Shown here in pieces: positions 37,710 to 47,558 of a stretch of 64,000 nt of DNA (positions are counted from its first letter, which is position 1; every line of letters starts with the position of its first letter). Under the pieces are notes generated by a model. The model ran no database searches, was not told where the DNA came from, and worked only from the letters and a program-made list of their open reading frames with translations. Origin of the DNA: Aureimonas frigidaquae (lineage in GTDB: Bacteria > Pseudomonadota > Alphaproteobacteria > Rhizobiales > Rhizobiaceae); NCBI RefSeq assembly GCF_001463905.1, contig NZ_BBWR01000005.1:124001-188000 (forward strand), written 5' to 3'. The position numbers were made by a program, and so were the translations under genes.

Positions 37710-38891
37710 TCAGGCGGCCTTGCGACGATGGTCGTCGATCAGCTGGAAGAACCGCTGGAACAGGTAGTGGGAATCCTGCGGCCCGGGCGAGGCTTCCGGA
37801 TGATGCTGAACCGAGAAGACCGGCCGGTCCCGCAGGCGGATGCCGCAATTGGTCCCGTCGAAGAGCGAAATGTGGGTTTCCTCCACATCGGCGGGCAGCG
37901 ATTCCCGATCCACCGCGAAGCCGTGATTCATGGAGACGATCTCCACCTTGCCGGTGGTGAAGTCCTTGACCGGGTGGTTCGCGCCGTGATGGCCCTGGTG
38001 CATCTTTTCGGTGCGCGCACCCAGCGCCAGCGCCAGGAGCTGGTGCCCGAGGCAGATGCCGAAGATGGGAATTCCCGTCTGCGCAAGGCTGCGGATGGTC
38101 GGCGCGGCATAGTGCGCCGTGGCGGCCGGATCGCCCGGGCCATTGGACAGGAAGATGCCGTCCGGCTTGTGGGCCAGCACCTCGTCCGCGCTGGCCGTTG
38201 CGGGCAGGATCACGACCTGCGCGCCATGGCCGGACATCAGCCGCAGGATGTTGCGCTTGGCGCCGTAATCGATGGCGACGATCGTGTAGGCGGCATCGGC
38301 CTTGGGCGCGTAGCCGGCGTTCCAGGCCCAGGGCCCCTCGTTCCAGACTTCCGCGTGGTTGGACGCCGCGTCACGCGCCAGGTCCAGCCCGACGAGGCCC
38401 GACCATTCCCGCGCCTTGGCAATGAGCGCTGGCACGTCGAAGACGCCGTCCGGGCTGTGGGCGATCACCGCATTGGGCATGCCCTTTTCGCGGATCATGG
38501 CGGTGAGGGCGCGGGTGTCGACGCCCGACATGGCGACCACGCCGCGCGCCTTCAGCCAGGTGTCGAGCCCCTGCGCGGACCGGTAATTGGACGGCGCCGA
38601 CACGGCGGCGCGGAAGATCGCGCCGACGGCCCCGACGGCATTGTCCGGCGCCAGATCCTCGATATCCTCGGCATTGGCGCCGACATTGCCGATATGGGGA
38701 AAGGTGAAGGTGACGATCTGCCGGGCGTAGGAGGGATCGGTCAGGATCTCCTGGTAGCCGGTCAGGGCGGTGTTGAAGCACACCTCGCCCAGTGCCTCGC
38801 CGGTGGCGCCGATACCCTCTCCCTCGATCACCGTTCCATCGGCGAGCACGAGTAGGGCGGTCGGCTTGCGCTGTGTCCAACCTTCGCTCAT
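37710..38891 (-). CDS. carA: Carbamoyl-phosphate synthase small subunit
   Basis: A 393-residue glutamine amidotransferase subunit. The class I amidotransferase domain has the nucleophile in FGICLGHQLLALA and the His/Glu pair in VQHHPEASPGP; the N-terminal domain begins LLVLADGTVIEGEGIG and includes FNTALTGYQEILTDPSY. It supplies ammonia to CarB. The ATG at 38891 has AAGGAAGG upstream and normal family length. A stem-loop at 38920-38952 lies in the probable leader. Confidence 0.96.
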   Translation of the reverse strand: MSEGWTQRKPTALLVLADGTVIEGEGIGATGEALGEVCFNTALTGYQEILTDPSYARQIVTFTFPHIGNVGANAEDIEDLAPDNAVGAVGAIFRAAVSAPSNYRSAQGLDTWLKARGVVAMSGVDTRALTAMIREKGMPNAVIAHSPDGVFDVPALIAKAREWSGLVGLDLARDAASNHAEVWNEGPWAWNAGYAPKADAAYTIVAIDYGAKRNILRLMSGHGAQVVILPATASADEVLAHKPDGIFLSNGPGDPAATAHYAAPTIRSLAQTGIPIFGICLGHQLLALALGARTEKMHQGHHGANHPVKDFTTGKVEIVSMNHGFAVDRESLPADVEETHISLFDGTNCGIRLRDRPVFSVQHHPEASPGPQDSHYLFQRFFQLIDDHRRKAA

Positions 38892-38919
38892 GGGGGCCTT
38901 CCTTGGCTTCGCGCGGCAT

Positions 38920-38952
38920 GGCTGGCGGGCCGTGCGCCATGCGGCGCCAGCC
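38920..38952 (-). promoter_or_regulatory. Stem-loop in the probable carA leader
   Basis: GGCTGGCG (38920-38927) and CGCCAGCC (38945-38952) are exact complements around a 17-base loop, 29 bases upstream of the carA start codon. It could be an mRNA stabiliser or control hairpin. No attenuator-type poly-U follows. Confidence 0.35.
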
Positions 38953-39175
38953 CGTTCGTCGTGAATGCCGGTCGTTTCGGTTGAGCTATGCATATCGCCG
39001 CTGTGAGCTTCCCGCGCAACCCCCCTTGCGGCCCGGTCGGGCAGATATTAATCCCTGTGGCGCAAACAGGGCATGCGGCGCACACGGCGCCTCGCCCGAT
39101 TTCGGTGCCGTTCCCGACGGGCAATGGCTGCCGCAAGCTTTATGGACCCATCGATCGAGGGAAAGCTTAAGGGAA

Positions 39176-39625
39176 ATGCGCGACCAAATCGCCGCGGCCC
39201 TGGACGACGCCCGGACCCGGAACGACCCATCACGCCTCTGCACGCTTCGGCTCATCGCCGCCGCCATCAAGGATCGCGACATCGCGCTTCGATCCGAAGG
39301 GCGCGAGCGGCTCGATGATTCGGGCCTTGCCGATCTTTTGGCCTGCATGCTCCGCCAGCACGAAATGAAGGCCGAGCTCCTGCGCGCGGATGGCGAGAGC
39401 GCCCGCGCCGACGAGGAGCGCCGCCTGGCGGGCATTCTTGCGGAGTTCCTGCCGCCGCCGCTGGACGCGCCGTCCATGCTGGCCGCCTGCCGCAAGGCGG
39501 TGGAAGACACCGGCGCGCGCGGCCTGCGCGATGTCGGCCGGTGCATGAGCGCGCTGAAGACGGCGCATGGCGCCGCCCTGGACCTGCCGGCGGCCGGAGA
39601 GATGGTCCGCGGCCTTTTGCGGTGA
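39176..39625 (+). CDS. GatB/YqeY domain protein
   Basis: A 149-residue GatB/YqeY protein. This helical domain resembles the C terminus of the amidotransferase GatB and is thought to contact tRNA; the free-standing protein has no firmly proven role. Family-like segments are TLRLIAAAIKDRDIA (about residues 24-38), ILAEFLPPPLD and the terminal DVGRCMSALK. Its place beside dnaG and rpoD is conserved in many bacteria. The start at 39176 gives the usual length with AAGGGAA directly upstream. Confidence 0.85.
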   Translation: MRDQIAAALDDARTRNDPSRLCTLRLIAAAIKDRDIALRSEGRERLDDSGLADLLACMLRQHEMKAELLRADGESARADEERRLAGILAEFLPPPLDAPSMLAACRKAVEDTGARGLRDVGRCMSALKTAHGAALDLPAAGEMVRGLLR

Positions 39626-39642
39626 GCCGTCCGGCCGAGCCC

Positions 39643-39671
39643 GTGGAAAGCTGTGGAAAGCTGTGGACAGC
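39643..39671 (+). repeat. Three tandem decamers upstream of dnaG
   Basis: GTGGAAAGCT occurs twice in tandem (39643-39652 and 39653-39662), followed by a third near copy beginning GTGGACAGC (39663-39671). The 10-base period places the copies on one helical face. TGTGGAAAG differs from the complement of the DnaA box consensus TTWTNCACA at one base. Confidence 0.55.
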
Positions 39672-39737
39672 GGGCGAAACATGCGCGCCTGCGCCTGCGG
39701 GCTGGATTTGGCGGCGCGGGCGGACGATATGTCCGGC

Positions 39738-41693
39738 ATGAGGTTTCCGCCCCACTTCCTGGAAGAGATCAAGAGCCGCATCCCGATTTCCGAGGTGATC
39801 GCCCGGCGCGTCACCTGGGATCGCCGCAAGACGCAGGCCGGCAAGGGCGACTTCTGGGCCTGCTGCCCTTTCCATGGCGAGAAGACGCCATCCTTCCATT
39901 GCGAGGATTCCAAGGGCCGCTACCATTGCTTCGGCTGCGGCGTGTCGGGCGATCATTTCCGCTTCATGACCGAGCTCGACGGCATGAGCTTCCCGGAGGC
40001 GGTCGAACGCCTGGCGGCGGAAGCCGGCGTGCCGATGCCCGAACGCGACGCCGCCGCCGAGCGCCGGGACGAGCAGCGCGCCAGCGTCATGGATGCGCTG
40101 GCCCTGGCCCGCGGCTTCTTCCGCCAGACCCTGCAGGAGGCCGACGGCGCCAAAGCACGCGCCTATCTGCGCGATCGTGGCATCACCAGCGCGGTCCAGG
40201 CCGAGTTCGGCCTCGGCTATGCGCCCGACAGTCGCTCGCGGCTCAAGGAGTTCCTGGCCGGGCGCGGCGTCGGCAAGGCCGAGATCGAGGGGGCGGGGCT
40301 CGTCGTCCATGGCGATGGCATCCCGGTTTCCTACGATCGCTTCCGCGACAGGGTCATGTTCCCCATCGAGGACGTGCGCGAGCGCGCCATCGCCTTTGGC
40401 GGGCGTGCGCTGGCCGCGGGCGTCCCCGCCAAATATCTGAACTCGCCGGAGACGGACGTCTTCCACAAGGGCCAGACGCTCTACAACCTGGCGCGGGCGC
40501 GCCGGGCCGCACGGACGCTCGGCACGCTGATCGTGGTCGAGGGTTATGTCGATGTCATCGCCCTTCACCAGGCGGGCTTCGGCCATGCCGTCGCGCCGCT
40601 CGGCACGGCGCTGACGGACCGGCAGCTCGACCTTCTATGGCGCACGGCCGGCGAGCCGATCCTGTGTTTCGACGGCGATGCGGCCGGGCTGAAGGCGGCG
40701 CAGCGCGCCGCCGATGTCGCCCTGCCGCTGCTCAAGCCCGGGCGTTCGCTCCGCTTCGCGCTCCTCCCGGCCGGCCAGGATCCGGACGACCTGGTGCGCG
40801 ATGGTGGGGCAGAGGCCTTCACGCAGGTGCTGGAGCGCGCGCGCCCGCTCGCCGACATGCTGTGGTCCCGCGAGACGGCCGGCGGTGTCTACGATACGCC
40901 GGAGCGGCGCGCCGAGCTGGAGGGGCGGCTCAAGGGCCTCGTGCGGCAGATCACCGATGAAAGCGTGCGGCGCCATTACCAGCAGGACATGCAGGAGCGG
41001 CTCGACGGCTTTTTCGGCCCGGCCCCGGCCTCCCGCCGCGACTATGAGCGTGGCCAGGGCAACTGGCGGAGCGGTGGCAGTCGGGGCGACGGCCGGGCCG
41101 GGTCGAACCGCGGCGCAGCCGCCCGGCGCAGCGCCGTCTCCGACCGGCTGATCCGCTCGGGCCTCGCCTCCGCGCAGGGCCGCGCGGCGCCCCCCACCAT
41201 GCGTGAGATCGGCATCGTCATCGGCTTCATCAGCCATCCCTCGCTCCTGAACGAGGCCTTCGACTATTTCGCCGATCTGGAACTGCCCGACGGCGAGCTG
41301 GCGCGGCTGCGCTCGCTCGTGCTCGATGTGGCGATGACCGCGCCGCTGATCAGCCGCGACGCGGTGATGGACGCTTTCGAGGCGGCCGGGGTTACGGATG
41401 TGTTCACCGGCTTCGAGCGGCGGGTGCGCATGAACCGGGACTGGGCCTTCCTGCCGGAGGCGGCCGTGGAGGATGCGCGGGAGGCCTTGCGACAGGCGCT
41501 TCACTTGCAGCACCGCCACCGGTCACTACATAGGGAACTCCGGAATGCGGAAGCGGCGTTCGCCACCGAGCAGACGGAGCAGGCCTATGCGCAGATCGTG
41601 GAAATCAAGCGAGAGATGGACAATCTGGCCGGAACCGAGGCGCTGATCGACGGTTTCGGACTCTTGTCGGGGCGGCCTGCCCGCAGCGTCTGA
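39738..41693 (+). CDS. dnaG: DNA primase
   Basis: A 651-residue DnaG primase. The CHC2 zinc finger has Cys43, His46, Cys64 and Cys67. The catalytic core contains YDRFRDRVMFPI and the TOPRIM domain with TLIVVEGYVDVIAL and CFDGDAAG. The C-terminal region would bind the DnaB helicase, and a Gly/Arg-rich linker lies near residues 440-475. The start at MRFPPHF follows the family pattern; an in-frame ATG three codons earlier (39729) is possible. It primes Okazaki fragments. It precedes rpoD, as in the macromolecular-synthesis operon of many bacteria. Confidence 0.95.
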   Translation: MRFPPHFLEEIKSRIPISEVIARRVTWDRRKTQAGKGDFWACCPFHGEKTPSFHCEDSKGRYHCFGCGVSGDHFRFMTELDGMSFPEAVERLAAEAGVPMPERDAAAERRDEQRASVMDALALARGFFRQTLQEADGAKARAYLRDRGITSAVQAEFGLGYAPDSRSRLKEFLAGRGVGKAEIEGAGLVVHGDGIPVSYDRFRDRVMFPIEDVRERAIAFGGRALAAGVPAKYLNSPETDVFHKGQTLYNLARARRAARTLGTLIVVEGYVDVIALHQAGFGHAVAPLGTALTDRQLDLLWRTAGEPILCFDGDAAGLKAAQRAADVALPLLKPGRSLRFALLPAGQDPDDLVRDGGAEAFTQVLERARPLADMLWSRETAGGVYDTPERRAELEGRLKGLVRQITDESVRRHYQQDMQERLDGFFGPAPASRRDYERGQGNWRSGGSRGDGRAGSNRGAAARRSAVSDRLIRSGLASAQGRAAPPTMREIGIVIGFISHPSLLNEAFDYFADLELPDGELARLRSLVLDVAMTAPLISRDAVMDAFEAAGVTDVFTGFERRVRMNRDWAFLPEAAVEDAREALRQALHLQHRHRSLHRELRNAEAAFATEQTEQAYAQIVEIKREMDNLAGTEALIDGFGLLSGRPARSV

Positions 41694-41807
41694 ATGGCGC
41701 GCCGAGCGCCGCCAACGCGTCTAGTTTTTTTGTGCAGAGCCTTGACTCTCAAGGGTGAAATCGAAAGAGACGGATGCCAATAGCGGCATCAATGAAATTT
41801 GGATTGG

Positions 41808-41813
41808 TATAAT
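41808..41813 (+). promoter_or_regulatory. Candidate -10 element of an rpoD promoter
   Basis: A perfect TATAAT lies 154 bases before the rpoD start, in an AT-richer part of the 274-base gap after dnaG. No good -35 hexamer is seen at the standard spacing. A separate TTGACT occurs at about 41742. An rpoD-specific promoter here is plausible but weakly supported. Confidence 0.3.
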
Positions 41814-41967
41814 TGGCGGAGCCAGGCGGTTCGGGGCGAATCGCAGTGGCGCCGTGCAGTCGGGCGGCTATGGCCGCCGGTCCGGTTTATCAGGCATTTA
41901 CCGCCCTGCCTTATGATCAGGGCGCGGCACGCCGGGCGCGACCGACGCGAATTGGAGAGATACGCGA

Positions 41968-43935
<1,968 letters not shown>

Positions 43936-43957
43936 TCGCAGGAACGCGATGACGCAT

Positions 43958-43995
43958 AAAAAGGCCGGCCCCGCCTGGGGACCGGCCTTTTTCAA
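43958..43995 (+). terminator. Rho-independent terminator after rpoD
   Basis: AAAAAGGCCGGCCCC pairs with GGGGACCGGCCTTTTT around GCCT, with one bulged A. The A run and T run make it usable from both strands, so it may also serve the convergent SapC gene. Confidence 0.9.
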
Positions 43996-44006
43996 TGCCC
44001 GGCCGG

Positions 44007-44891
44007 TCAGGCGGCCTGAAGCTGCAGGGAGCGGCGCTCGGCAAGGCCCTGCCAGGCGAATTGCGATGCCAGGTGCAGGACGATCAGATCGAGCCACCCC
44101 TTGGTATGGAATGCGAGCACCTTTTCGGCGGGCAGGTCGCGATAGGCCTGTTCGTCGATCTGCCAGAAGCCTTCGACCGAACCGGTCGTGCCGTTGCCGA
44201 AGCGCAGGTTGATGGACTGCTGGCGCAAAAGCCCGGCCTCTGCCAGGGCCGCACCGAAGGCGCGGGTCGTCACGTGATCGTCGGCATAGGCCTGGCAGAA
44301 GTTCATCGCCTCCTGCGCATGGGTGGTCGGCGTGCCGTCGACCTCGAACAGGGGGGCCGATCCATCCGCGTCCGATCCGGCGCCGAGCAGCGGGCTGGCC
44401 CGGTCGAAGCCGAGGACAGGCGTGGCGCCGGGCGCCGATGCGACGGCGATAAAGGGATAGCGCCGGACATAGGCCGGGACATAGGTTCCCGCCGCCCATT
44501 GGCCTTCTGCCGTCAGGAACAGGTTCGCCTCCGGCTCGACGCCCACAACGGCAAGCGGCATGGGATCGACGATGTCGGAGAAAACGATCGGGTAGTGCCG
44601 CCCGGCGGCCGCGAACTCGGCACTGGTCAGTGGCAGTGCGGCGGCGTTGCGCGCAAAGTCGAAGCCCTGGCCCGTACGCAGGCAAAGGCCGGCATGATCG
44701 GGATGGCGCAGGATGGCCGGGTCCTTGTAGAACAGGGGCGGCGGGGTGGCCTGCGCGGTTTCGGCAACAGCGGGACCGGCCGCAGCAGGAATGGCCGCAG
44801 CGGGATGGGCCGATTCGGCCGGTGCCGCCGATCCACCGCTGCGCGGGCGCGCGGCCGCGCCCTTCTTCGCGCGTGAAGGCTTGGTGCTCAT
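44007..44891 (-). CDS. SapC family protein
   Basis: A 294-residue SapC-family protein. The first 45 residues are Ala/Pro-rich and low in complexity. The core starts with HAGLCLRTGQGFDFARNAAAL and includes HYPIVFSDI, GTYVPAYVRRYPFI and the C-terminal LPAEKVLAFHTKGWLDLIVLH segments. SapC was first described as an S-layer-associated protein in Campylobacter; in proteobacteria its role is unclear. No signal peptide is evident. A TATAGT element on the minus strand near 44970 is a candidate promoter. Confidence 0.8.
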   Translation of the reverse strand: MSTKPSRAKKGAAARPRSGGSAAPAESAHPAAAIPAAAGPAVAETAQATPPPLFYKDPAILRHPDHAGLCLRTGQGFDFARNAAALPLTSAEFAAAGRHYPIVFSDIVDPMPLAVVGVEPEANLFLTAEGQWAAGTYVPAYVRRYPFIAVASAPGATPVLGFDRASPLLGAGSDADGSAPLFEVDGTPTTHAQEAMNFCQAYADDHVTTRAFGAALAEAGLLRQQSINLRFGNGTTGSVEGFWQIDEQAYRDLPAEKVLAFHTKGWLDLIVLHLASQFAWQGLAERRSLQLQAA

Positions 44892-45125
44892 AAGGGGTTG
44901 CCCTTCGATCGTCTCTTACATGGCCCTGGCCGCCGGTATGAACCGGCATGCGGGATCGGGCGGCACTATAGGTTCGATATCATCCAACGTACAGATAATA
45001 TCTCTATTCCGTCGTTCCTGAACCCGTTCTGAACGCGGCCTTCGAAGCGGGTTCAGTTCCCGAAGCGCAGGATCGCCTCCAAGGTCAGGCCGCATCGGGC
45101 GGCCATATGTCAGGAGGTAGAGATC

Positions 45126-45497
45126 ATGATCCGACGGTTCATGCGTGCGGCCATCATGGCGATGGCACTTGGCGGCGGTGTCGCTGCCGGCATGGGCGGC
45201 GCTCAAGCCCAGGAGTTGCGCTTTGGTGTGACGGCTGCCCAGGCGCCGACATTCCAGGAGGTCCAGTATGGCCGGGACCGGTGGCACGACCATCGGCGCG
45301 ACCGCTGGCGCGACGACCGGCGCGGCGGCTGCGACGCGCGGCAGGCTCTGCGCAAGGCGGACCGCATGGGCGTCCACCGCGCACGCATCGTCGATGCCGG
45401 GCGCCGCTCGGTAACGGTTGCCGGACGCGATCGCGGCGGGCGCACCTTCATCCGCTTCGCCAATGTGCGGGGATGCCCTGTGGTCGGCGGTCGCTGA
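45126..45497 (+). CDS. Small secreted protein of unknown function
   Basis: A 123-residue protein with a signal peptide (about residues 1-30, ending AQA). The mature part has an Arg/Asp/His-rich stretch (WHDHRRDRWRDDRR) and a C-terminal domain bounded by two cysteines, CDARQALRKADRMGV and RFANVRGC, which could form a disulfide. Similar short proteins are common in Rhizobiales, with no assigned function. AGGAGG is well placed before the ATG. A candidate small RNA occupies the downstream gap, so this transcript may end in it. Confidence 0.7.
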   Translation: MIRRFMRAAIMAMALGGGVAAGMGGAQAQELRFGVTAAQAPTFQEVQYGRDRWHDHRRDRWRDDRRGGCDARQALRKADRMGVHRARIVDAGRRSVTVAGRDRGGRTFIRFANVRGCPVVGGR

Positions 45498-45504
45498 AAC
45501 TCCG

Positions 45505-45650
45505 CTATCCGGCGGATGCATGGCTGCCATGCATTGCGCCGGGTAGCTCACCCCCGCGGGATATGCGATCAACATTGCCAGCGGGCATCCTCCTCCCAGC
45601 CCGCAACTTTAGAAGCCCGCCCGGTCCTCCCCCGGTGCGGGCTTTTTCTT
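45505..45650 (+). ncRNA. Candidate trans-acting small RNA, alpha-r14/NfeR1-like
   Basis: Three consecutive stem-loops fill the gap. Hairpin 1 (45509-45542) pairs CCGGCG with CGCCGG and TGCATGG with CCATGCA. Hairpin 2 (45581-45604) pairs GCGGGC with GCCCGC and shows CCTCCTCCC in its 12-base loop. Hairpin 3 (45615-45642) is a terminator with TCCTCCC in the loop. Unpaired anti-Shine-Dalgarno CCUCCUCCC motifs in loops are the hallmark of the alpha-r14 family of Rhizobiales. The 5' end is uncertain; no clear promoter is seen, so it could also be the 3' part of the upstream mRNA. Confidence 0.6.
45612..45650 (+). terminator. Rho-independent terminator (third hairpin of the sRNA candidate)
   Basis: GCCCGCCCGG pairs with CCGGTGCGGGC around a TCCTCCC loop, followed by TTTTTCTT. 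A strong terminator, 115 bases past the stop of the upstream secreted-protein gene. Confidence 0.85.
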
Positions 45651-45745
45651 TGGCTGGAACGAATGTCGCACCTGGCAGTTGTTTGTTAGCGATTTGTTAA
45701 GCCGCGGCGGTTGGCGCGCGGCCGCCAGAGGGAAAGGTGCGTATC

Positions 45746-46030
45746 ATGAGGAAATTGACTATTGCCGGTTGTTCGGCCTTGCTCCTTGCCGTTACGGGCT
45801 GCCAGTCGGTCGACCGCGAGATCGCGGCGCCGGCGGCCATTGGCGGTCTTGGTGGAGCGGCCATCGGCGCCGCGGCAACGGGTGATCTGGGCGGAGCGCT
45901 GATCGGCGGTGCCATCGGTACGGCGGCGGGCGCGCTGGTCGGCGCCTCCACGCGCCGCGGCGAATGCGTCTACCGCGACGATTACGGCCGCCGTTACACG
46001 GCCCAGTGCCCGCGCGGCTATCGCGGCTGA
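45746..46030 (+). CDS. Small glycine-zipper lipoprotein
   Basis: A 94-residue protein with a lipoprotein signal ending LLLAVTGC (Cys near residue 19). It is followed by glycine-zipper repeats (AAIGGLGGAAIGAAATGDLG, then GGALIGGAIGTAAGALVGAS), as in SlyB/OsmB-like outer-membrane lipoproteins. The C terminus has two cysteines and the sequence YRDDYGRRYTAQCPRGY. ATG 45746 is chosen because GGAAAGG precedes it; a GTG three codons earlier is possible. Confidence 0.8.
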   Translation: MRKLTIAGCSALLLAVTGCQSVDREIAAPAAIGGLGGAAIGAAATGDLGGALIGGAIGTAAGALVGASTRRGECVYRDDYGRRYTAQCPRGYRG

Positions 46031-46092
46031 GCCGCCGGCCGGGCTTGGCCTTTGCTGGTGGGCCCGGCAGCCGGGAGAGGATCAGGGAGCAG

Positions 46093-46557
46093 ATGATGGG
46101 AATGGCAGCCAAGTCGCGCAGGTGGATCGCTCCGGTCCTCCTGATCATGGCCACCGGCTGGACAGCACCGCAGGCGGCTGCCGCACCGGTGGCGCCGTCC
46201 CGGCCGGCGGCGGCGTCCACCACCGCGGCAGGGCCGATCCAGCTTGTGCAGGGCACGACGGATTTCGGAGAGATCCTGCGCGGCGTCCAGCGCGACCAGG
46301 ACATACGCGAAGGACGCCGCCCGCCGCCGCGCTACCGCGACGACCGGCGCTGGGACCGCAACGACCGCTGGGAGCGTGAACGCCGCTGGGAGCGGGACCG
46401 GCGGGACCGCCGCCGGTGGGAGCGGCCCTACGAGCCGCGCGCCTATCGTGGATTAAGCCGCCGCCAGGCAGCCTGCGCCCAACGCTACCGAACCTACGAT
46501 CCGCGGACGAACACCTTCTTCATCCGCCCGGGCGTGCGCGCCGTCTGCCGGCTCTGA
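46093..46557 (+). CDS. BA14K-like secreted protein
   Basis: A 154-residue protein with a signal peptide (about residues 1-32, ending AAA). The middle (about 75-120) is almost wholly Arg, Asp, Glu and Trp, with repeats of the type RWDRNDRWERERRWERD. The C terminus, CAQRYRTYDPRTNTFFIRPG, has the BA14K pattern (Cys, RYR-Y, N-T-F, final Cys), first described in an immunoreactive Brucella antigen with lectin-like properties. GGGAG precedes the ATG. A strong terminator follows. Confidence 0.72.
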   Translation: MMGMAAKSRRWIAPVLLIMATGWTAPQAAAAPVAPSRPAAASTTAAGPIQLVQGTTDFGEILRGVQRDQDIREGRRPPPRYRDDRRWDRNDRWERERRWERDRRDRRRWERPYEPRAYRGLSRRQAACAQRYRTYDPRTNTFFIRPGVRAVCRL

Positions 46558-46583
46558 CGCTCCGGCATATCGATGCAGGATGG

Positions 46584-46616
46584 ACCGGCCGCGCCTCAGG
46601 CGCGGCCGGTCTTTTT
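46584..46616 (+). terminator. Rho-independent terminator
   Basis: ACCGGCCGCGCC pairs exactly with GGCGCGGCCGGT around TCA, followed by CTTTTT. It terminates the BA14K-like gene and overlaps the 3' end of the convergent permease gene. Confidence 0.88.
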
Positions 46617-47558
46617 GCCTCCGGCAATGGTGATGATGGCAATGATGATGAGGCCGGTGATCAGCAGGCGCAGCCCTGCGCTCACGCCGAACGTGTTCAG
46701 CATCGTGACCAGCAGATAGAGGAAGAGCGAGGCGCCCCACAGCCCGGCGACATTGGCCTGACCGCCCGCTACAGAGGTTCCGCCCACCACAACGACGGCG
46801 ATGGAGGCGAGGAGATATTCCTCCCCCATGTTCAGCGACGCGCCGCCCGAGAATGCCGCAAGCACCGCGCCGCACAGCGCTGCCATGACGGCCGACAGGA
46901 CGTAGGTGGCCCAGCGGACGCGATCGACGCGGATTCCCGCCAGGCCGGCGGCCCGCTGGTTCTGACCGATGGCCGTGACCGAGCGGCCGTAGAGGGTCCG
47001 GTGCAGGAGCACGGCCATCAGGACGGCCAGGACCAGCGTGGCGATGGCCAGGATCGGTATGCCGAGGACGCGCCCGGTGGCAAAATCCGCGAAGGCTTCC
47101 GGCGGCCGCACGCGAAGGCCCCGCCCATAGGCGATGGCCGTGGACTGCACCAGGAAGCTCGCCGACAGCGTGGCGATGATCGGCGGAATGGAGAGAAGGC
47201 GGATCAGCCCGTAATTGAAGCAGCCGACGAGGGCGCCGACGCTCAGTGCTGCGGCGAGCCCCGGAAGGATCATCGCATTGTCGCCCCCCATGACCTTCAT
47301 GGCGACCGCCCCGGCCAGGGCGATGGTGGCGGGGATGGACAGGTCGATATTGCCTGGCCCCGTGGTGATGACGAACATCTGGCCGAGCCCGACGATGACA
47401 TACATCGTGGCGAAGGTCAGCGCCGTCGTCAGGACCTGGCCGGACCCTTGACCGCCGGAGAAGGCGATGGTTGCCAGAAAGATCAGCAGCGCGCCCAGGA
47501 AGGAAAAGGCGGACGGGACGCGCTGGCCGAAGTCCCGCGCGGCGGTGAAAAGAGCCAT
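46596..47558 (-). CDS. Sugar ABC transporter permease (RbsC family), second permease
   Basis: A 320-residue permease of the monosaccharide CUT2 class. It has eight to ten hydrophobic segments and the motifs ITTGPGNIDLSIPATIALAG and LLASIAVVVVGGTSVAGGQAN. The start ATG at 47558 shares bases with the stop of the preceding permease gene (TGATG). Two different permeases in one operon suggest a heterodimeric channel. The last gene of the set; sugar specificity is unknown. Confidence 0.85.
   Translation of the reverse strand: MALFTAARDFGQRVPSAFSFLGALLIFLATIAFSGGQGSGQVLTTALTFATMYVIVGLGQMFVITTGPGNIDLSIPATIALAGAVAMKVMGGDNAMILPGLAAALSVGALVGCFNYGLIRLLSIPPIIATLSASFLVQSTAIAYGRGLRVRPPEAFADFATGRVLGIPILAIATLVLAVLMAVLLHRTLYGRSVTAIGQNQRAAGLAGIRVDRVRWATYVLSAVMAALCGAVLAAFSGGASLNMGEEYLLASIAVVVVGGTSVAGGQANVAGLWGASLFLYLLVTMLNTFGVSAGLRLLITGLIIIAIITIAGGKKTGRA

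Noticed and set aside
39643-39671. Tandem repeats read as a CRISPR or satellite
   Set aside because: Only three 10-base units without spacers; no cas genes in the window.
45048-45062. T-arm-like segment (CGGG-TTCAGTT-CCCG) suggesting a tRNA
   Set aside because: No matching acceptor stem, D-arm or anticodon arm is found on either side; the CTGAACCCG/CGGGTTCAG repeat around it explains the resemblance.
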